In this document: positions 1 through 8,638 of the stretch, piece after piece
Layout: each line of letters starts with the position of its first letter
Numbering within the stretch: position 1 is the stretch's first letter
Assembly: GCF_013266735.1 (NCBI RefSeq)
Contig: NZ_JABSNU010000001.1
Span: forward strand, 248,001-312,000
DNA length: 64,000 bases
Direction of reading: 5' to 3'
DNA from: Pedobacter foliorum
GTDB lineage: Bacteria > Bacteroidota > Bacteroidia > Sphingobacteriales > Sphingobacteriaceae
Made by a program: the position numbers and the translations under genes
Notes under the pieces: model-generated
Told to the model about the DNA's origin: nothing
Database searches by the model: none
The model's input: only the letters and a program-made list of their open reading frames with translations

Positions 1-85
1 TTTTTTGGGTAGTTTGTGCCGTAACAATCGTAGAAGCACATATTAGCAGAGAAAAGAGGAGCGTTGTTTTCATTTTAGACATCAT
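1..85 (-). CDS. Exported protein, N-terminal fragment (continues off window)
   Basis: Only the first 28 codons lie in the window. The reverse strand reads MMSKMKTTLLFSLLICAST followed by IVTAQTTQK, a typical Bacteroidota Sec signal peptide with cleavage after TA-Q. Three in-frame ATG codons (85, 82, 73) are possible starts; the one at 73 gives the most usual signal peptide. Nothing of the mature protein is visible, so no function can be given. It is divergent from the histidine kinase gene, and the roughly 180 bases between them must hold both promoters. Confidence 0.6.
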   Translation of the reverse strand, partial: MMSKMKTTLLFSLLICASTIVTAQTTQK

Positions 86-269
86 TGGTTACCCTAATTT
101 AACTTATATTAATCAGAAATCGAGCAATTATTTCCTTGTATTGGGTAATTCACAAGAATATTACGGCTTGAAACCCACATAAAGCCCCTTCTCGGCATTG
201 GTATGCTATTTGTCTAGGTGCAGTACACAATTAAACCTATTTTTACCCTTATTGTCTCAATGTAATTCA

Positions 270-2408
270 ATGAAAATAACATACACACAAAGTCAATCCC
301 GAAAGATTCTCCTTGCTTTTCTGGCTATTGTAATTGTTTTGGCAGTAGCAGCACTTTTTGTCCGAAACACCATATCACATAAATTAGAGAACATCGTAAA
401 ACAGGCCGATAATGTAGAAGTCGACGGTTCCAAGCCCCAGCAGATACTTTTGCTTTTACATCAGGCTGAAGACGATTTTCAAGAATCCTTGCTCAATGTA
501 AAGAGTACTAAAAGTGTAGACTATAAAGCTAAATTGTCTAAAGCTTTCGACGAAATAGATGTATTGTTAAAAAGAACTACTGATACGCTTAACTTAACAC
601 CAGATCAGAGTACGAAGGTGAAAGAGTGGTACAATAAGAAATTAATCCTTTCTGATAAACTCTATTCTGTTAAACATAATTTCGATTCACTTCTTACTGT
701 GTACGCTCAGTTTGCTGCTGAGGATGGAAAAGTTGAACCAAAGATAGTTACCACTATAAAATCTGATAAGAAGATAAAAAGCAAAACTGATACTGTTCGC
801 AAAGAAGTTATTGTACAGAAAAAAGGTTTGTTTTCGAGATTAAAAGATGCGATTTCCAATAAAACTAACGGTTCCGGGCCTAAAGAAGTAGTTGAAATTA
901 ACCATCGACAGGTAACCGATAATTCTGCAATTGCAACAAGTAAAGAGTCTGCAAAAACCAGGGCAATCTATCTCAATAAATTACAGCAGCTGCAAGACAG
1001 AAATGTGAAGATGCTTACCATGCAACGTGAGTTATTAAATCTTAACGATCATATTACCACAGAACTCGAAAATATAATTAGCGACGTTAAAACACTTAAT
1101 TATAAGATGGCCGATGAGTTTAAAGCCATGGCCTTTAAAAGTTATCAGGAGTCTACCGGATTGCTGAATAGGTTATATCTGGCGGCGCTTTTCTTGGTAT
1201 TGGTTTTTGCTACCTTGCTCATTGTGTTTATTATCAAGCTAAACGAATCTGAAGTACAGCTCCGCAAAGAAAACGAAAGGGCAGTTACCATAGCACAACA
1301 GAAGATGGACCTTTTGTTACACATGAGCCATGAGATAAGAAACCCACTAACCGCTATAAAAGGCTTCCTTTATATTTTTAGTCAAACGGAATTGTCTAAA
1401 CGTCAATCTGATATGCTGGATTCTATCCGCTTGTCATCAGATATGTTATTGGGTACTTTAAACGATACACTAGACGCCGCTAAGATGGAAAACAGTGAGT
1501 TTAAGTTTAATAACGACCCCTTTAACCCCAATTTTGTACTTACCGGTTTAATAGAGAACATGGAGTTTAGTGCCATTAAGAAGAAGCTAAACCTACATTA
1601 CGAATTCGAGGGAGATAAAGAAGCAATATTACTTGGCGATAGTTTTAGGCTAAAGCAAATTATGATTAACCTGCTGAGCAACGCCATAAAATACACCAAA
1701 GAAGGAGAAATTAAGGTGCGTGCCAGTTTAGTCAGGGTAAATGACCAACCAAGATTAACAGTAGACATTGCAGATACCGGAGCGGGGATCAGTGCAGATC
1801 AGCAGGTTAATCTGTTCTCTAAGTACTACCAAACCAGCTCTTCTAAAGGCAAAACCGGCACAGGACTAGGATTGTACATTTGCAAGCAATTTGTAGAGCT
1901 TCAGGGAGGTAAAATAAGTGTAAAAAGCACTGAAGGAGAAGGTAGCGTATTTTCATTCTATATTCCATATTCAGAAAACAATGAAAAGGGTGAGTCAGTA
2001 AAGAAACAAGAAATAGAAGATCCGCTTTCATTGCTGAATGGAATAAGTATTCTGGCCGTTGATGACAATGAGCTTAATCTGAAATTCCTTAAAATGATGA
2101 CGCAGAAATGGAATGTCAAATTCTTTAGTGCATCAAATGGCCTGGATGCATTGGATATTTTGGCGAAAGAAAAAGTGACAGTAGTGCTAACAGATATTCA
2201 AATGCCGGAAATGGATGGATATGAACTTTTAAAGTCTATTAAGAAATTGCCTGCACCATTAAATCAACTACCAGTAATAGTAATTAGCGCCAGTCCGGAA
2301 GAGTTTGAAATGAATAAGGTTTTAACCAAAGGGTTTTCAGGTGTGGTCAGTAAGCCGTTTGTGGAATCCGGTTTAATTGAAGAAATAGCGAAAGCTTTGA
2401 AAAGATAA
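270..2408 (+). CDS. Hybrid sensor histidine kinase (HisKA-HATPase-REC)
   Basis: Membrane-bound hybrid kinase of 712 residues. A transmembrane segment near residues 14-31 and another near 300-325 flank a lysine-rich, probably helical sensor region outside the membrane. Next come HisKA with the phospho-acceptor motif MSHEIRNPL (His about 354), the HATPase_c N-box NLLSNAIKY (Asn about 471), the boxes DTGAGIS and GTGLGL, and a C-terminal receiver with LTDIQMPEMDG (Asp about 642) and the conserved KPF lysine. The ATG at 270 is preferred over an upstream in-frame ATG at 198, because the extra 24 residues would put a cysteine-containing stretch before the membrane helix. No partner regulator gene is adjacent, so output probably goes through a phosphorelay encoded elsewhere. 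The ligand is unknown. Confidence 0.9.
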   Translation: MKITYTQSQSRKILLAFLAIVIVLAVAALFVRNTISHKLENIVKQADNVEVDGSKPQQILLLLHQAEDDFQESLLNVKSTKSVDYKAKLSKAFDEIDVLLKRTTDTLNLTPDQSTKVKEWYNKKLILSDKLYSVKHNFDSLLTVYAQFAAEDGKVEPKIVTTIKSDKKIKSKTDTVRKEVIVQKKGLFSRLKDAISNKTNGSGPKEVVEINHRQVTDNSAIATSKESAKTRAIYLNKLQQLQDRNVKMLTMQRELLNLNDHITTELENIISDVKTLNYKMADEFKAMAFKSYQESTGLLNRLYLAALFLVLVFATLLIVFIIKLNESEVQLRKENERAVTIAQQKMDLLLHMSHEIRNPLTAIKGFLYIFSQTELSKRQSDMLDSIRLSSDMLLGTLNDTLDAAKMENSEFKFNNDPFNPNFVLTGLIENMEFSAIKKKLNLHYEFEGDKEAILLGDSFRLKQIMINLLSNAIKYTKEGEIKVRASLVRVNDQPRLTVDIADTGAGISADQQVNLFSKYYQTSSSKGKTGTGLGLYICKQFVELQGGKISVKSTEGEGSVFSFYIPYSENNEKGESVKKQEIEDPLSLLNGISILAVDDNELNLKFLKMMTQKWNVKFFSASNGLDALDILAKEKVTVVLTDIQMPEMDGYELLKSIKKLPAPLNQLPVIVISASPEEFEMNKVLTKGFSGVVSKPFVESGLIEEIAKALKR

Positions 2409-2464
2409 GGATGATGAGGGGTTGGGATGAGAAAGGGGAGTGGGAATCATTAGGGTTATAGGAA

Positions 2465-2493
2465 ATAGCGGTGAGATATTACCTCACCGCTAT
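2465..2493 (+). terminator. Stem-loop after the hybrid kinase gene
   Basis: A perfect 11-bp inverted repeat (ATAGCGGTGAG at 2465-2475, CTCACCGCTAT at 2483-2493) with a 7-base loop lies 56 bases past the kinase stop codon. There is no T-tract on either side, so it may be a factor-assisted terminator or a transcript-protecting hairpin rather than a classical intrinsic terminator. The 361-base gap 2409-2769 otherwise holds only the palindromic repeat at 2578-2685. Confidence 0.5.
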
Positions 2494-2577
2494 CCCGCTG
2501 CTATCTAACCACGTCATGCTGAGAGCCTAGCATTAGAAAAAATACAAAAAAGTAGTAATGACAATTTTGTATACTCA

Positions 2578-2685
2578 GTCGTCATCCTGAATTTATTTTG
2601 CTTCGCAGCTTCTTCGAGGTCAGGACCCCGCAAGAGAAAGGAAGCCTCGCTGGTGCGAGATACCGCTCTTCAGCGGCATGACGAC
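2578..2685. repeat. Palindromic interspersed repeat, copy 1
   Basis: A 108-bp element bounded by the perfect inverted ends GTCGTCAT and ATGACGAC. It begins TCATCCTGAATTTATTT and contains CAGGACC, a small CCGCT-CTTC-AGCGG hairpin (2663-2676) and a CTCGC-TGGT-GCGAG hairpin. A second, diverged copy is at 42607-42709. It sits between the 3' ends of two convergent genes and has no coding capacity. It looks like a REP/MITE-type element of the kind common in Bacteroidota chromosomes. Confidence 0.75.
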
Positions 2686-2769
2686 CGCTATATACAACGA
2701 GCAGAATAACCTCTTTGTCATTGGTAATTTATTTCAGCATCCCTCAAGTGAAAGAAAACCCTGCTAGTC

Positions 2770-3309
2770 TTACTCGTGTTTACCGTTACCTCTAGATTCT
2801 TTGTTATTACCCCTAGATTCGTTCCCATTACCTCTAGACTCTCTGTTGTTACCTTTGGCTTCACGATGTTTGTTATTGCCATTGCCCTCACGATATTTGT
2901 TGTTAGCAGGTCTGGCCTGTCTTGCACTTCTGCTATCTCTAAGTACTATTTGTTTTCCTTTATAACCTTTGTATTTACCATATTCTTTAACATGAACTTT
3001 ATGCGATAAATAAGGTTTAGGCGAGTTAATTACAACCTTGTAACTGTTGTACAAATCATAATTTCTGTACCTCGATGGCAAGTTTCTATTGAATACCCAA
3101 TTTCCATTGTTTAAATAAATGTATTGTTTACTAGGCACATTGTAATAAGCATCTATATCAGGTAGATAATAATAATCAACATGATCATAGCCAGCCGGTC
3201 CCCATTGAGGTTGAGAGCCTATATTTATATTTACGCTAACCTGAGCTTTAGTATTTATGCTGCTTAACGAAGCTACTCCGAAAACTACAGCTAAAAGGAT
3301 TCTTTTCAT
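2770..3309 (-). CDS. Small exported protein with Arg/Gly/Asn-rich tail
   Basis: 179 residues with a clear signal peptide (MKRILLAVVFGVASLSS...TKAQ). The middle is tyrosine- and proline-rich (QWGPAGYDHVDYYYLPD, then several NY/NW pairs), suggesting a small extracellular beta-type domain. The last 45 residues are low-complexity and basic, built on repeats of ESRGN(G/N)(N/K), which the DNA shows as an imperfect tandem repeat near 2780-2900. I do not recognise a named family. The tail could bind polyanions such as surface polysaccharide or nucleic acid, but that is only a guess from its charge. Confidence 0.7.
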   Translation of the reverse strand: MKRILLAVVFGVASLSSINTKAQVSVNINIGSQPQWGPAGYDHVDYYYLPDIDAYYNVPSKQYIYLNNGNWVFNRNLPSRYRNYDLYNSYKVVINSPKPYLSHKVHVKEYGKYKGYKGKQIVLRDSRSARQARPANNKYREGNGNNKHREAKGNNRESRGNGNESRGNNKESRGNGKHE

Positions 3310-3469
3310 TTGTTGTGTGTTTTATTTGATAGCAATAGAACAATGCACGTGCCGTATAATCTGGCAGTTACTGGCAGGTCTGCGAGATCAGGCAATTTAC
3401 CGACCAGTAGCAAAAATATATCGACAGAACCCTATATTAGAGTGATATTCTTAAAACTGGAAAAATCAA

Positions 3470-4141
3470 ATGAGAACTCGCACACTAACCCTGGTGTTTT
3501 TACTATTTGCTGCTATGGCTAATGCCCAATCAACCTATGTGAGGTTGGTTACCAATAAAGGCAACATCACGTTGCTTTTGTACGACGAAACGCCAAAGCA
3601 CCGAGATATGTTTCTGCAAACCATAAAGAAAGGCCTTTACAACAATGCTCAATTCAATCGTGTCATTAAATCCTTCGTTAGCCAGGGAGGAGAACTTGAT
3701 GAGACTATTCTGGATAGAGAAAAGCAGCATCCCGAAATACCAATACAACGCTTAGCTGCCGAAATAAAGCCAGCCTTGTTTCATAAAAAAGGGGCTCTTG
3801 GTGCTGGCAGAAACGATAATCCTGAAAAGAGTTCATATTTAACGCAAATGTACCTTGTGGTAGGCAAATCTCAAACAGATGAACAGCTTGATGCTTTAGA
3901 AATGAAAAAGGGAACTAAATTCTCATCATCTCAGCGAGCTACCTATAAAACAATCGGCGGAACACCCCATTTAGATAATGATTATACAGTTTTTGGAGAG
4001 ATAGTAGAAGGAATGGAAGTAGCTGATGCAATAAATTCAGTTAAAACCGACAAGAATGATCTTCCCTTAGAACCTGTAACCTTTAAGCCAGTTATTCTAT
4101 CGAAAAAACAAGCTGCTAAGTTTAAAGCAGTAAAACATTAA
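3470..4141 (+). CDS. Exported cyclophilin-type peptidyl-prolyl isomerase
   Basis: 223 residues with a signal peptide ending ANAQ near residue 20, so it acts outside the cytoplasm. The cyclophilin fold is recognisable from VRLVTNKGNITLLLYDETP, FNRVIKSFVSQGGE (the conserved catalytic Arg and the QGG of the family) and YTVFGEIVEGMEVADAI. An insertion of about 40 residues between the QGG strand and the C-terminal strand makes it longer than PpiA-type enzymes, as is usual in Bacteroidota homologues. Its expected role is cis-trans isomerisation of prolyl bonds during folding of exported proteins. The next gene follows after 28 bases on the same strand and may be co-transcribed. Confidence 0.88.
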   Translation: MRTRTLTLVFLLFAAMANAQSTYVRLVTNKGNITLLLYDETPKHRDMFLQTIKKGLYNNAQFNRVIKSFVSQGGELDETILDREKQHPEIPIQRLAAEIKPALFHKKGALGAGRNDNPEKSSYLTQMYLVVGKSQTDEQLDALEMKKGTKFSSSQRATYKTIGGTPHLDNDYTVFGEIVEGMEVADAINSVKTDKNDLPLEPVTFKPVILSKKQAAKFKAVKH

Positions 4142-4169
4142 TGATAAACTTACCAAACAAAATATCCTT

Positions 4170-4802
4170 ATGAAAATAGCGCTCTTAACTACTTTGCTAC
4201 TACTGTTAAACTTCCAGAAACCGACAATCGATAATGATAAAAGCAGATGGAAGCCTTATTATGTTGATACCGCACCAACAGAAGTAGCCAACAACTGGTT
4301 ACTGCCATTTGATGTAACCAATAGAAAAGATATAAAGCAAATCAAAATCATCAGCATATTTGGGGATCATAGGGATAGTTTTTACAAAGGACACATCCAT
4401 ACCGCAATAGATATTAACCCGGCAAAATCTAAGACGGAACTAGTAAGCGTTTATGCTATGGCAAAGGGCGTGGTATGTTCAGTGCATTTGGCCGAAAACC
4501 AAAAAACAATTGTAGTAAAACACAAGCTGGCCGATGGAAAAATTATGTTTACATCATACAAACACTTAAAAGAGATATACGTAATACAAGGTCAGCAGAT
4601 CAATGAAAACACAAAGCTAGCCCGTTTGTTTACAAAGCAAGAGTCGAAAAAGTATGGGGGAGACTATCATCATCTTCATCTCGAAATTCGCAAAAGTTTT
4701 GATGATTATGGTTGTGCCAGCTGGTTAACTATGGATCAAAAACAACTCGATCAGCGTTTTTATAATCCGTTAACTTTTCTAAAAACAAAATTAAGAAGTT
4801 AG
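4170..4802 (+). CDS. M23-family (LytM-like) peptidase
   Basis: 210 residues with a hydrophobic N-terminus (MKIALLTTLLLLLNF) that could be a signal sequence or anchor. The metal-binding motifs of M23 endopeptidases are present: HTAID (His77 and Asp81) and HLHLEI (His168 and His170), so the zinc site looks complete. The expected role is cleavage of peptidoglycan cross-links or of glycine-rich peptides in the periplasm. The M23 domain fills nearly the whole protein; no coiled coil, LysM or SH3 domain is visible. It probably shares a transcript with the cyclophilin gene upstream. Confidence 0.82.
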   Translation: MKIALLTTLLLLLNFQKPTIDNDKSRWKPYYVDTAPTEVANNWLLPFDVTNRKDIKQIKIISIFGDHRDSFYKGHIHTAIDINPAKSKTELVSVYAMAKGVVCSVHLAENQKTIVVKHKLADGKIMFTSYKHLKEIYVIQGQQINENTKLARLFTKQESKKYGGDYHHLHLEIRKSFDDYGCASWLTMDQKQLDQRFYNPLTFLKTKLRS

Positions 4803-4937
4803 CCCGGCAGTTGTTATATTTAATAGTAGTTAGTCACAGCCGGTAGCTACGTTCTACTGTTGGCTATTTAGATTGTGGTTATTTAAACCTTAAGGATAGT
4901 TGTTTAAATTTTAATGGTGTTTATTTAAGTAAATTGT

Positions 4938-5312
4938 ATGGATGCACATGAGTTAAGAATCGGAAATATTATTGGGCACAAAGACGGAAGCTGGTTTGTT
5001 GTAACGGAAGATCAATTTAAAAGCCCAAAATTCTGGGAGTCTTTTCATGGTTCCTATCAGGGAGTACCCATAAATGAATACTGGGCATCATCCCTGGGCC
5101 TGCAAGTTAAACTAAGTTCTTTTATAACCTATATAGAAGATAGCCAAGGTCAAAGCAACGAGTTCAATTTATTAAACTCAGTTGATGAAAATAACCGTGA
5201 GATCTGGATTGTACAGTACAATGAGCAGCCTTTAAAAAGAGTGCAGTATGTACATCAAATCCAGAACCTGTTTTTTGCAATCAGTGATTACGAGCTAACT
5301 TTAGCGTTGTAA
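4938..5312 (+). CDS. Small cytoplasmic protein with LRIGN-type N-terminus, unknown function
   Basis: 124 residues without signal peptide or membrane segment. It starts MDAHELRIGNIIGHKDG, a beginning shared by many short, uncharacterised Bacteroidota proteins that often occur near mobile or accessory genes. The C-terminal LKRVQYVHQIQNLFFAI resembles the end of the same group. No catalytic motif is visible. It stands alone, with 135 bases upstream and a convergent gene downstream. Confidence 0.6.
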   Translation: MDAHELRIGNIIGHKDGSWFVVTEDQFKSPKFWESFHGSYQGVPINEYWASSLGLQVKLSSFITYIEDSQGQSNEFNLLNSVDENNREIWIVQYNEQPLKRVQYVHQIQNLFFAISDYELTLAL

Positions 5313-5343
5313 GGGGGTGTTTTAGTAGCATGATGGAGCCATC

Positions 5344-5802
5344 TTAAGCGCAGAACTGATTTAAATGGTGATTTAGGTGCTTATAAAACATGTTATTCCA
5401 CTCAGCTGTTGTAAGTACGCCAAATGAATGCGATTCCTTATTGTTGAAATGACTTTCTCCTAATTGCTGTGTTTTTTCGATATAGCTAATTAAGCGTGCT
5501 TTTTCAGTTTCAAACACTCGAGGGTCGGTAATCAAAAACTGAGGAGCGGTAGCACCATTTTTACCATAAGGTTTTTCATTTACCACCTTATTTTTGATCA
5601 TCAACTTTAATATAAATTTCAAAAGAGCATTTGGTTGTTTATGAATGTCATCATACACCAATTCGTAAGTTATATTACAATGGGCAAGCATACGCGCCAC
5701 ATCCATTTTCCCCCATTGTGGTTGATTGTCAGGTGTAAGCTTATTGATTCTTGCGATTATTTCATCAGAAACAGGTTTGGTAAAGATATTAGGTAATGCC
5801 AT
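5344..5802 (-). CDS. DUF1569 (DinB-like) protein
   Basis: 152 residues. The start MALPNIFTKPVSDEIIARI and the segment WGKMDVARMLAHCNITYELVYDD are characteristic of DUF1569, a four-helix-bundle family related to DinB/YfiT proteins that often bind a metal through histidines. Here His55 in the LAHC motif and a late HLNHH cluster are candidate ligands. No substrate is known for the family. The ATG start agrees with the family N-terminus. Confidence 0.8.
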   Translation of the reverse strand: MALPNIFTKPVSDEIIARINKLTPDNQPQWGKMDVARMLAHCNITYELVYDDIHKQPNALLKFILKLMIKNKVVNEKPYGKNGATAPQFLITDPRVFETEKARLISYIEKTQQLGESHFNNKESHSFGVLTTAEWNNMFYKHLNHHLNQFCA

Positions 5803-5918
5803 TTACAAGGATGTTAATTAAAATTAGTTTGTGGTTTTTCGCCCTTTGCTCATAAAAAAAAAGTCGGTTTATTCATCAGCAATAAGGCGCCATGAAGTTA
5901 AATAAAAATACAATCAAG

Positions 5919-6932
5919 TTAGTTCGAAAAACTAAAACTATCACCATAATCACGGATGTGATCCCTGTAAACAGTATGATAATGCACTTCCGCAGGAAAC
6001 ACTGCGCCAGGCTGACAAATGAATTCAATCCATACCGATGGGCCATCAATTCGCACATAATCAGCCTTATTGATTAGCTTAGGATTGCCTGAATATGCTA
6101 GGTAAGTACTGTCGATTTCCGAGCTGTAAGTGGCTATTAATTTTTTTGCTGTAGCATCATCAGCAATCTGAGCCCAAACTTTTATGGCTTCAATTACCAT
6201 TGCTTTCTGTTGTTTGCTTAGTGTCCCCACTTTTAATCCGGCTTTTACAGCAGGGAATTTACCGTCCGCACCAGGGCCAACCGAAACATCGCCAAATGCA
6301 GCACTTAGTTTAGCGCTTTGTAATTGCTCTGAATTTAATGCGGCAATCATAGCTACCAAACTATCATGGTTGGCTTTAAGCGGAGCGTAAGTTACTCCGT
6401 TTGCAGTAAAGGTTTTAGGCTCTAGTCCAATAAAAAGGGGCGAAGCACCTATCACTTTTCCATTGTCAAACGTTAAATTAACTGCCAGATGGTGGCCACC
6501 CAGCTGCAATTGCCATTTACCTGTAGCACTTGGTTTACCTAAAAATGCAATAATATAATTACCTGATGAATAGCCGCTACGATTAGTGCCCAGAAAACCA
6601 TCTGCAGCCAGAATCTGCATAGCCTGATCATATCCTCGGGAAGGAAGTGTGCCCATAGCTGCTTTAACTACTTCTTTAGCATATCCAAGCTGTGTATCTG
6701 TTAATGAGCCTAATAAAACTCCAACTCTACACTGCAACCCACATGGTAGATTAGTCCATTTTGTAGCATTCTCTTTAGTGTAACTAATTACCGCTGCTTT
6801 CTGCTGGTCAGTATTTAAAGATTCAATAAAGGTATTAGCTGTGCTTAAAACAGTTTTAATAGCGGTCGCTTTGGTATTTAGGCTGCAAACGAAAATGAAT
6901 AATATAAAGAATACAGCATTTGGTTTTTTCAT
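5919..6932 (-). CDS. Exported DUF3500 protein
   Basis: The chosen ATG at 6932 gives 337 residues and a clean signal peptide (MKKPNAVFFILFIFVCSLNTKA); a TTG five codons upstream is the only other option and is less likely. The body has DUF3500 features: QWQLQLGGHHLAVNLTF with the GGHH pair, GASPLFIGLEPKTF, and a late WIEFICQPG...HYHTVYRDH segment. The paired histidines look like a metal site, but no activity is established for the family. It stands alone on the minus strand. Confidence 0.82.
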   Translation of the reverse strand: MKKPNAVFFILFIFVCSLNTKATAIKTVLSTANTFIESLNTDQQKAAVISYTKENATKWTNLPCGLQCRVGVLLGSLTDTQLGYAKEVVKAAMGTLPSRGYDQAMQILAADGFLGTNRSGYSSGNYIIAFLGKPSATGKWQLQLGGHHLAVNLTFDNGKVIGASPLFIGLEPKTFTANGVTYAPLKANHDSLVAMIAALNSEQLQSAKLSAAFGDVSVGPGADGKFPAVKAGLKVGTLSKQQKAMVIEAIKVWAQIADDATAKKLIATYSSEIDSTYLAYSGNPKLINKADYVRIDGPSVWIEFICQPGAVFPAEVHYHTVYRDHIRDYGDSFSFSN

Positions 6933-7046
6933 CTTTTTTTTATCCAAATTAATAAAAATATGAATGAAATACTACACCTGCTTTGGAGGGTGCTGGTGTG
7001 AGGCCACAGTGCTTTAACAATGTGTCCACCTTTTTTCTAGAAAAAT

Positions 7047-7090
7047 GTGGACTCAACGTGGACTGACTCTAGCCAAATCCTAGCCAAACT
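7047..7090. repeat. Two adjacent pairs of 11-bp tandem repeats
   Basis: Four consecutive 11-mers can be read: gtggactcaac, gtggactgact, ctagccaaatc, ctagccaaact. They lie between the DUF3500 gene and the 3' end of the MFS gene, just beside an inverted repeat (GTCCAC...GTGGAC around TTTTTCTAGAAAAA, about 7024-7052) that could form the 3' hairpin of the MFS transcript. Three short words of this region recur in the same order at 35324-35354. Confidence 0.5.
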
Positions 7091-7127
7091 AAAGACCCGA
7101 ATTGGGTAAATTTCAAGAATTAGCGCG

Positions 7128-8510
7128 TTAAAATTGGGACGCTGCAGCTTGAAGTTTTTTTGATCTGTTATATAGGAACATTAAGACTAATCCAATCAGA
7201 GCATATAGACTTAGAACTATCAAAGATGATAGATTAACCGAAACAGCTATATCCTCTGATTTCATAAAAAGTGTCAAAATAGAAAGTCCGATTCCGGCAC
7301 CTAAAAAGTATGATGTTGTACCAATGCTCGATCCAAGACCATAATGTTCCTTTGGGATTCCCTGTACCGAAAGCACAGATAAACTGGTATAACACATTGT
7401 CATTCCTAGTCCGGTAACAAATGTAGCGGATAAAAGCACCAACGGCAGCGAGTGATTAAACAGCACACTGTTGGTTAAAAATACACCACCAATTAGCATA
7501 CTCAACATCCCGGCAATACCCAATTGCGAGATCGTTAGTCTTTTAGTTAAAAAAGGTATCCCGAATTTTGCAACTATGGCCGACAATAAACTAAAAGGAA
7601 CTAGCAATAATCCAGATTTTGCAGCACTCAAATTCATATCTTTTTGGAGAATCAAAGAAACCATAAACAAGAATCCAGTAAAAAAGCCACCTAGAAGTAT
7701 AAATGCAAGGTTGGCGGTAACTACCGAAGCTGAATTAAATATAGACAAGTTGATTAATGGGGCTGTGAGGCGGGTAAGTCTGTTGTAAAGTACTTTAAGG
7801 CATATAATTATTAAAACAACAAGAGAACTAAGTAGACCCAGGTGTTCTTGAAAATCGCCAACGGTATGCACCGCGTAACTAATCATTAACAGCGTGGCAG
7901 CAAGCAGCAAACCGGAAATAACATCAGGGGTTCTTTTGTCTCTTTCAGTAACATCGGTTTCGAGATAGAAATAAGCTATAATTACCACAAAAAACAGGAT
8001 AGGAACATTGATCAGGAAAACCCAATGCCATCCCCATAAAGTGCTGATAATACCCCCAAAAGATAAACCGCTACCTGAACCTATGGCTGCAAAGGAGCTG
8101 AAAATACCTATCGCTTTGCTGCGTTCTTTTTCTTCGGTAAAATTGTGAATTACAATAGATAGGGAAGAAGGCATAATCAACGCTGCTGCCAAACCTTGTA
8201 CGGCTCTAAAAACAGCCAGCATTTCAAAAGATGACGATAGCCCGGCACCTAAAGAGGTTAGCAGAAACAATACGGAGCCAATCATGAATATTTTCTTTTT
8301 GCCTAATACATCCGATAACTTACCCCCAATAATAAGGAAGCCTCCATAAAGCAATACATATAAGGTTTGTAGCCATTGTACCTGATCATTGCCAACTTTA
8401 AATTGGGCTTGAATAGACGGTATAGTTAAATTGATAATTGCAATATCGAGGGCCTCTACAAAAATAGCCATAGAAGCAATCATCAGGATGATATTCTTTT
8501 TTGAAAACAT
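7128..8510 (-). CDS. MFS drug-efflux transporter, 14-TM DHA2 type
   Basis: 460 residues, almost entirely hydrophobic, with about 14 membrane helices. The start (MIASMAIFVEALDIAIINLTIP) matches the DHA2 pattern in which an acidic residue lies in helix 1. GGKLSDVLGKKKIF is the MFS loop 2-3 motif A, and GSGSGLSFGGIISTLWGWHWVFLIN resembles antiporter motif C and the following helix. It probably exports a hydrophobic compound by proton antiport. It is divergent from the Lrp/AsnC regulator gene with 128 bases between starts, the common arrangement for an exporter and its controller; LeuE-like amino-acid or drug export are both possible. Confidence 0.87.
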   Translation of the reverse strand: MFSKKNIILMIASMAIFVEALDIAIINLTIPSIQAQFKVGNDQVQWLQTLYVLLYGGFLIIGGKLSDVLGKKKIFMIGSVLFLLTSLGAGLSSSFEMLAVFRAVQGLAAALIMPSSLSIVIHNFTEEKERSKAIGIFSSFAAIGSGSGLSFGGIISTLWGWHWVFLINVPILFFVVIIAYFYLETDVTERDKRTPDVISGLLLAATLLMISYAVHTVGDFQEHLGLLSSLVVLIIICLKVLYNRLTRLTAPLINLSIFNSASVVTANLAFILLGGFFTGFLFMVSLILQKDMNLSAAKSGLLLVPFSLLSAIVAKFGIPFLTKRLTISQLGIAGMLSMLIGGVFLTNSVLFNHSLPLVLLSATFVTGLGMTMCYTSLSVLSVQGIPKEHYGLGSSIGTTSYFLGAGIGLSILTLFMKSEDIAVSVNLSSLIVLSLYALIGLVLMFLYNRSKKLQAAASQF

Positions 8511-8545
8511 AAGTTAGCTCGTTGTCCTGTCAAAAGTAGAAATAA

Positions 8546-8560
8546 TGAATTCCTGATTCA
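8546..8560. promoter_or_regulatory. Candidate Lrp/AsnC operator between divergent genes
   Basis: TGAAT-TCCTG-ATTCA is a 5-5-5 palindrome in the 128-base region shared by the MFS and Lrp genes. Its length and inverted geometry fit Lrp/AsnC sites, but the match is short and rests on inspection alone. Confidence 0.3.
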
Positions 8561-8638
8561 AATGATAAAAAATAATAAGAACATTTATACTGATATTTGC
8601 ATTTGTAAAGAACAATAGCGTTTTATGCGCTTTAAATA

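Noticed and set aside
198..269. Upstream start of the first hybrid kinase at 198
   Set aside because: It would add 24 residues with no relation to the family in front of a proper membrane anchor; ATG 270 is simpler.
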